Shown piece by piece: positions 58,868 through 64,000 of a stretch of 64,000 bases of DNA (its first letter is position 1; every line of letters starts with the position of its first letter). The DNA is from Bacteroidales bacterium (GTDB lineage Bacteria > Bacteroidota > Bacteroidia > Bacteroidales > TTA-H9). Location: assembly GCA_028689615.1 (NCBI GenBank), contig JAQVCV010000005.1, positions 1 to 64,000 of the forward strand, written 5' to 3'. Below the pieces are notes generated by a model. It did not search any database. It saw nothing but the letters and a program-made list of their open reading frames with translations, and was not told where the DNA came from. The position numbers were made by a program, and so were the translations under genes.

Positions 58868-60400
58868 ATGAAAAAGAACGCACCCGGCAACAAGAAGCGA
58901 ATTGCCCGATGGCTTCACAAATGGCCTGCTGTGGTAGTTGCAGCAGCCATACTCCTTTTTGCAATTTCAGGGATCATACTCAACCACAGAAACCTGTTCA
59001 GCGAACTGGCGATAGACCGCTCGTTGCTGCCTCCAGGCTATCAGTATCAGAACTGGAACCTGGGTGCTTTGCGCGGAGCGCACCAACTAACCGACAGCAC
59101 CCTGATGGTATATGGGAATGTTGGAATCTGGAAGATTAATCAGTCAACAGGTCGGTTCAGCAGCGCCAACAATGGGCTCCCATCCGGAATAGACGGGAGA
59201 AAGACCGAAATTGTGCTTGAAAACAGCAACAAAGTTTTGCTGGCCGGAACCTTTTCGGGTCTTTACAGATACGACACGACGCCAGCAAGTTGGATACCAG
59301 TAAAAATCCCGGGGAGAAGCCAAAGGGTTGTTGATTTAATGCAATTGGGTGATTCAACCTATGTTATGACCAGGTCGGAACTGTATGTCACAACAGATCT
59401 GCAGAATTTTTCCGAAGTTGTGCTAAAAACTCCCGAAGGGTACCAGCACAAGGAATCGCTTTTCACTACACTTTGGATGCTTCACAGTGGAGAACTGTTT
59501 GGAATAGTGGGTCAATTATTCGCCGATTTACTGGGCATCGTATTCATAGTATTAGCCCTGACAGGAATTGCACTTTTCCTTTTTCCCCGCATTATAAAAC
59601 GGAAGGTTAAGAGAGCCGGAGGTAGCAGTTCGCTGGTTCAACAATACAAGGCACACAGAAAGTGGCACAACAAAACAGGCTGGTATTCACTGATATTTTT
59701 GATAGTTATGACCATGAGCGGGATGTTTCTAAGGCCACCACTCCTCATTCCAATCGCCCCAGTTGAAGTAGGTATCATACCTTTTACCACGCTCGATTCG
59801 CCAAACCCCTGGCGCGACAAGCTGAGGCGGATGGTTTACAACCAACAGTCGGGTAAAATACTCCTTTATACTTCCGATGGTTTTTACAACGTTTCGCCAA
59901 CGCTTGACGGTAATGTGAAGCAGGAACCGGTTCAACCACCTGTGAGTGTTATGGGTTGCAACGTGTTGTTGTCGCTAAACCCCGGTGTATTTTTGGTAGG
60001 GAGTTTCAGCGGGTTGTATTTGTGGATACCCACCAGCGGGATCGTGGTAGATGCCTTTACAAACCAACCTGTTGCAAGCAGAAATGGCGCACCCATTTCC
60101 GATAAAATGATACAGGGCCTCGTTAAATGGAACAACCATACATTGATACTTGATTACAGGGCAGGAATAATTGACAATGTGAATGATAAGCCATTCCCCT
60201 CCATGCCCGGTGTGGTAGAAGAAGCCTCACCCATGTCGCTGTGGAATGCAGCCCTTGAGGTGCATACCGGAAGGATTTTCGAGCATTTGCTGGGTCCATT
60301 CTACATTTTGTACATCCCGTTGATGGGACTTACGACCCTGGCGGTTCTCGTAAGCGGCTTTGTGCTGTTGCTTAGGAGGCGGAGGAAAGAAAAGAGTTAA
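58868..60400 (+). CDS. PepSY-associated TM helix domain protein
   Basis: HKWPAVVVAAAILLFAISGIILNHR; KAHRKWHNKTGWYSLIFLIVMTMSGMFL. Confidence 0.75.
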   Translation: MKKNAPGNKKRIARWLHKWPAVVVAAAILLFAISGIILNHRNLFSELAIDRSLLPPGYQYQNWNLGALRGAHQLTDSTLMVYGNVGIWKINQSTGRFSSANNGLPSGIDGRKTEIVLENSNKVLLAGTFSGLYRYDTTPASWIPVKIPGRSQRVVDLMQLGDSTYVMTRSELYVTTDLQNFSEVVLKTPEGYQHKESLFTTLWMLHSGELFGIVGQLFADLLGIVFIVLALTGIALFLFPRIIKRKVKRAGGSSSLVQQYKAHRKWHNKTGWYSLIFLIVMTMSGMFLRPPLLIPIAPVEVGIIPFTTLDSPNPWRDKLRRMVYNQQSGKILLYTSDGFYNVSPTLDGNVKQEPVQPPVSVMGCNVLLSLNPGVFLVGSFSGLYLWIPTSGIVVDAFTNQPVASRNGAPISDKMIQGLVKWNNHTLILDYRAGIIDNVNDKPFPSMPGVVEEASPMSLWNAALEVHTGRIFEHLLGPFYILYIPLMGLTTLAVLVSGFVLLLRRRRKEKS

Positions 60401-61134
60401 ATCACAACGTTAGCGACGTCAGACATCGCCACGTCACTTGTTTTCCGAACATCAATCATCGTTCGGGTTGTTTCGAGCAGAAGGCGATCGGAAGCTACAA
60501 AACAAGTGGCAGTGAGTTTAAAGGGATGCTGTTCGAGGTGAAGAATTTCTTGATCACGGTTTTGAAGCTTAACCGGAAAGCCCGTGGTTGTAGGTATTTC
60601 AATATTTTTAGATTTGAGCACCAAATCCATGAATTGTTTTTGCTGCTCATCAGAACCATTATAAACACTAAACTCGCTCAAAATAAACAATTTATCGACA
60701 AAGATATAAACTGATTTATACATCAAAGAACCCGAGTTACCTCGATAACCAGCTGCCATGAGTGGTACTCCCCTCTCGAAACAGGCATTAAATAGCAGGG
60801 GTTTGCCATAAACTTTAACAAATTGACTAAAAGTTGAACCAAAAGGTATTTTATTTATATCCAACGATTTATCAATTTTAATCGGATTAGATTCGATGAT
60901 TGAATCTATACTGTTAAAATGATCACTGAATCGATCATCGATAGCAGGCTTCACGGCAAAAGCCTGGCGATAATCATTGGTTCGGAGTTTGGAGTACAAT
61001 TGATAATACTCAGGGCTGTAAAACCCCTTTTTAAGCAAAACACCAGTAAGCCGCAATGCCTTTATCATACAGCAGAAATTTGAAGAGATAACCTTTGAAC
61101 TGAGATTGCAAAGGAAAGGAAAAAATTGCAACAA
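60397..61134 (-). CDS. hypothetical protein
   Basis: 245-aa ORF, no recognised domain. Confidence 0.55.
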   Translation of the reverse strand: MLQFFPFLCNLSSKVISSNFCCMIKALRLTGVLLKKGFYSPEYYQLYSKLRTNDYRQAFAVKPAIDDRFSDHFNSIDSIIESNPIKIDKSLDINKIPFGSTFSQFVKVYGKPLLFNACFERGVPLMAAGYRGNSGSLMYKSVYIFVDKLFILSEFSVYNGSDEQQKQFMDLVLKSKNIEIPTTTGFPVKLQNRDQEILHLEQHPFKLTATCFVASDRLLLETTRTMIDVRKTSDVAMSDVANVVI

Positions 61135-61403
61135 CTCAAATGTTTCAAATATGATAAGAGCACTACTGACACATAAGCCCCGAATACCACAATATCAATT
61201 GATTTCATTTATACGGAGTAGTTATGATGGCGCAAAAGCATCTTTGCCCGCCATGCCCTTGCGGGCAATCAAAACACACAGAACTTATTTAGCCTTACAA
61301 TTTATGGAGGGAAGGCCAGTGCATTGTTTATCATGCAGGTAACTCTGATAAGAGGGGTACTGAATAAAACCTGAATCTGAAAAGTGATTGGGGAAAAAGC
61401 ACA

Positions 61404-61433
61404 AAACCCTTGCTGTTTAAACAGCAAGGGTTT
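61404..61433 (-). terminator. Terminator downstream of tRNA-Ser/tRNA-Pro pair
   Basis: aaaacccttgctgtttaaacagcaagggttt stem-loop. Confidence 0.65.
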
Positions 61434-61438
61434 GCTTG

Positions 61439-61513
61439 TCGGGGTGAATGGATTCGAACCATCGACCTCCTGGTCCCAAACCAGGCGCGCTAACCGGACT
61501 ACGCTACACCCCG
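61439..61513 (-). tRNA. tRNA-Pro(TGG)
   Basis: CGGGGTG TA GCGTAGTCCGGTTAGCGC GCCTGGTTTGGGACCAGG ... GGTTCGAATCC CACCCCG. Confidence 0.93.
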
Positions 61514-61558
61514 AAAAGAAAATATCCCGTACGGCATCGGGATATTTCTATGTGGCTG

Positions 61559-61645
61559 CGGTGAGAGGGGGATTCGAACCCCCGGTACAGTTTCCCGTAC
61601 GGCAGTTTAGCAAACTGCTGGTTTCAGCCACTCACCCATCTCACC
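61559..61645 (-). tRNA. tRNA-Ser(GCT)
   Basis: GGTGAGA..GGCTGAAACCAGCAGTTTGCTAAACTGC, long variable arm, GGTTCGAATCC..TCTCACC. Confidence 0.93.
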
Positions 61646-61851
61646 GGGAGTGTGAAAGAACTAGAACTTCCGATCATTCTAAGAACTTAGAAAGCACTGG
61701 TGCTTTCAGGGGTGCAAAGATAGAGGATTTTGAATTGCTGGCAAATTTTTTTTTCATTGAGGGGAAGAAATCGGGTCTCAAAACAAAACCTATACCATTA
61801 AATAATTGTTGTTGTGTGCGATTTATTTGATTTTTTCGTTTGTAACAATCT

Positions 61852-63180
61852 ATGAAACGAATCTTGATTCCGCTGTCGGGCGTGGCCCTCCTCATCTTTG
61901 TTGTGCTGCTGTTGCCGCAACTGCGACCATCAAATGCCGGTCCGGCAGGGCTTTACGTGTTGCTTTTGCTCTTGGATGTGTACTTGTGGCTTTCGTTCAA
62001 GGAGACCCTAAAAAAGACCTCACGACCTGTTGCTGTTGTTCTGGGCTTTCTCTACTGGTTACCATCACTTTTAATGGGAGGAGCCGCTCTTGCTATGCTT
62101 GCAGAGCATTTCGGTTTTTGGAATCAGACTGTAAGAATATGGCTTTTCGCATTTGTTGGAATATCGTATGCTTCAAAAATTTTACCAGCTATTTTCCTTC
62201 TTCTTTCAGATTTTTTTCGGGTGATAAACTGGCTTTTTCTAAGAGCATTTACAAATAAAACCCAACCACGGCCTCAATGGCATCAACTTAACCGGAGCAG
62301 ATTTCTAAGGTACATCGGGCTGTTGGGTGGTGGACTGATTTTCAGCAGCATGCTTGCAGGGATGATCAGATGGGTTTACGACTTCAGAGTTCATAGGGTT
62401 AAAATACCACTCAAAGGGCTTGGGAAAGCGTTCAGGGGCTACAAGATTGTTCAGATAAGCGACCTTCACCTTGGAAGTTGGTCATCGACCGAACCACTCG
62501 ACGAGGTTGTTGCAATTATCAAGAGCTTAAAAGCCGACCTGGTAGTTTTTACGGGCGATTTGGTCAATTACCATACAGGCGAGACAAAACCCTTTGGCCC
62601 GATTCTCAAGAAGATTAAACCGCCCGACGGGGTTTTGGCTGTGCTTGGGAACCACGATTATGGCAACTATGTTACATGGGAGTCAGACGATGCGAAGAGA
62701 CAGAACATGGATGATTTGTACTCTTTTTTTCAGGAAATTGGATGGCGGCTGCTAAACAACGAAACCCGGGTCATAAAAAGAAACGGGGATTCGCTGGCTG
62801 TTACAGGGGTAGAGAACTGGGGAGCAAATCCACGATTTCCAAAAAGAGGGGATCTTGAAAGCGCCATGAAAGGACTCGACGAGCAGATTGAAGCCAGGAT
62901 ACTCCTCTCGCACGATCCTACCCATTGGCAACACATAGTCAGCCGGTCGTTTCCATCGATAGGGCTTACCCTGAGCGGGCATACCCATGGAATGCAAATG
63001 GGATACGAAGGCAAGAACTTCAGGTGGAGCCCGGCTCAGTATGTCTATCGCTATTGGGCCGGATTGTACAAACACTCTGATACCGGTCAATTCCTGTATG
63101 TCAACCGCGGGCTGGGTCATATTGGCTACCCTGGTCGAATAGGAATCAGACCTGAGATTACGCTCATAGAATTGGTTTGA
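61852..63180 (+). CDS. metallophosphoesterase, membrane-anchored (YkuE-like)
   Basis: QISDLHLGSW, FTGDLVNYH, LGNHDYGNY, LSGHTHGMQMG. Confidence 0.93.
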   Translation: MKRILIPLSGVALLIFVVLLLPQLRPSNAGPAGLYVLLLLLDVYLWLSFKETLKKTSRPVAVVLGFLYWLPSLLMGGAALAMLAEHFGFWNQTVRIWLFAFVGISYASKILPAIFLLLSDFFRVINWLFLRAFTNKTQPRPQWHQLNRSRFLRYIGLLGGGLIFSSMLAGMIRWVYDFRVHRVKIPLKGLGKAFRGYKIVQISDLHLGSWSSTEPLDEVVAIIKSLKADLVVFTGDLVNYHTGETKPFGPILKKIKPPDGVLAVLGNHDYGNYVTWESDDAKRQNMDDLYSFFQEIGWRLLNNETRVIKRNGDSLAVTGVENWGANPRFPKRGDLESAMKGLDEQIEARILLSHDPTHWQHIVSRSFPSIGLTLSGHTHGMQMGYEGKNFRWSPAQYVYRYWAGLYKHSDTGQFLYVNRGLGHIGYPGRIGIRPEITLIELV

Positions 63181-63256
63181 TTGTTTGGTTTGTTTTGTTT
63201 GTTTTGTTTGTTTTGTTTGTTTGGTTTGTTTTGTTTGTTTGGTTTGTTTTGTTGGC
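63180..63256. repeat. TTTGT pentanucleotide-type microsatellite
   Basis: ttgtttggtttgttttgtttgttttgtttg... starting at the metallophosphoesterase stop codon. Confidence 0.9.
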
Positions 63257-63381
63257 CTCTCTCTCCCTTCCCCTGATAGCGATGGGGGCTATCGGAACCC
63301 TCTCCCTCTCTACTCCCCGTCTCCATATCCCGATCCGCGACGCCCCTTAGCGCTCCATTGCTATCCGGGACTTTCCTTTTG

Positions 63382-63999
63382 TCACAACCGGACCAATTCA
63401 AATTCGTTGAGGACTCTCCTTTCGGCATCCAGATAGTCGTCGGGGGTTCGGGTTTTGCGTATCAGGCGAAAAGCATTCACGGGATCGGAAAAAGAATGAC
63501 ACAAATATACCCAAACTGCTTTCATGCGGCTGACTACAACAGAACGGCCCTCGTTCCGGGCATAAGTAACTTGGTAAATATCGTTCAGAAATGCCGCCAG
63601 GGCTTTGATGTTATCGATTTGGCAATAGGCATCATAATCGGCAATGGCCAGCGGCAACGCGGGATTCATCAAGGCTCCGCGCCCAATCATCCACCGGTCA
63701 ACCCGCGGGAATTTCAGACTGAGGTGGTGCCATTTGCTTACAGTAAAGATGTCGCCATTCCAAACCAAAGGCAATTGCGTTAGCGCTTCAGCATCTGCAA
63801 AAGCCGATTCAGAGGCATCGCCCGAATAGAGTTGTTTACCAGTACGCGGATGCATGGTGATTTCGGTAATTGGGAACTGCTGCAGCGTTTCGAGCATTTC
63901 AAAAACTTCACTGTGGTCGAAATAACCTGTGCGCATCTTTACCGAGAGTTGTAAAGGGAAATCGGAATTGAAAAGCGTTTCGAGAATGGCACGAACCAT
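63382..63999 (-). CDS. tRNA-dihydrouridine synthase family protein (5' end beyond window)
   Basis: SVKMRTGYFDHSEVFEMLETLQQFPITEITMHPRTGKQLYSG; VWNGDIFT; IGRGALMNPAL. Confidence 0.88.
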   Translation of the reverse strand: MVRAILETLFNSDFPLQLSVKMRTGYFDHSEVFEMLETLQQFPITEITMHPRTGKQLYSGDASESAFADAEALTQLPLVWNGDIFTVSKWHHLSLKFPRVDRWMIGRGALMNPALPLAIADYDAYCQIDNIKALAAFLNDIYQVTYARNEGRSVVVSRMKAVWVYLCHSFSDPVNAFRLIRKTRTPDDYLDAERRVLNEFELVRL

Positions 64000-64000
64000 T

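Overview
Bacteroidota-type chromosomal window, judged from T9SS sorting domains, LruC and TANNTTTG promoters. The left (0-12 kb) and right (38-64 kb) parts are mostly ordinary: radical SAM, YaaA, urocanate hydratase, ECF sigma, GT2, LruC protein, Ca/Na antiporter, MocR regulator, metallophosphoesterase, Dus and three tRNAs. A large [FeFe]-hydrogenase region (45.7-58.8 kb) has two non-identical HydABC-like modules around a DRTGG/HATPase/HsfB-like/PHP module. The accessory part (about 13-38 kb) is full of repeats. My main finding is an integron-like cassette array at about 15.8-36.5 kb. A tyrosine recombinase, which seems to lack the IntI-specific insertion, is followed by a perfect inverted repeat and then at least seven long imperfect palindromes bounded by AAC...GTT core sites. 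In the first two cassettes the first 9-10 nt are exactly complementary to the inverse core at the cassette end, as expected for integron cassettes. One large segment carries a type I R-M operon interrupted by DUF262 + DUF3696-type AAA ATPase + a protein with a YoeB/Txe-like C-terminus, a candidate undescribed defence or abortive-infection module. All homology calls are by-eye motif recognition; no searches were run.
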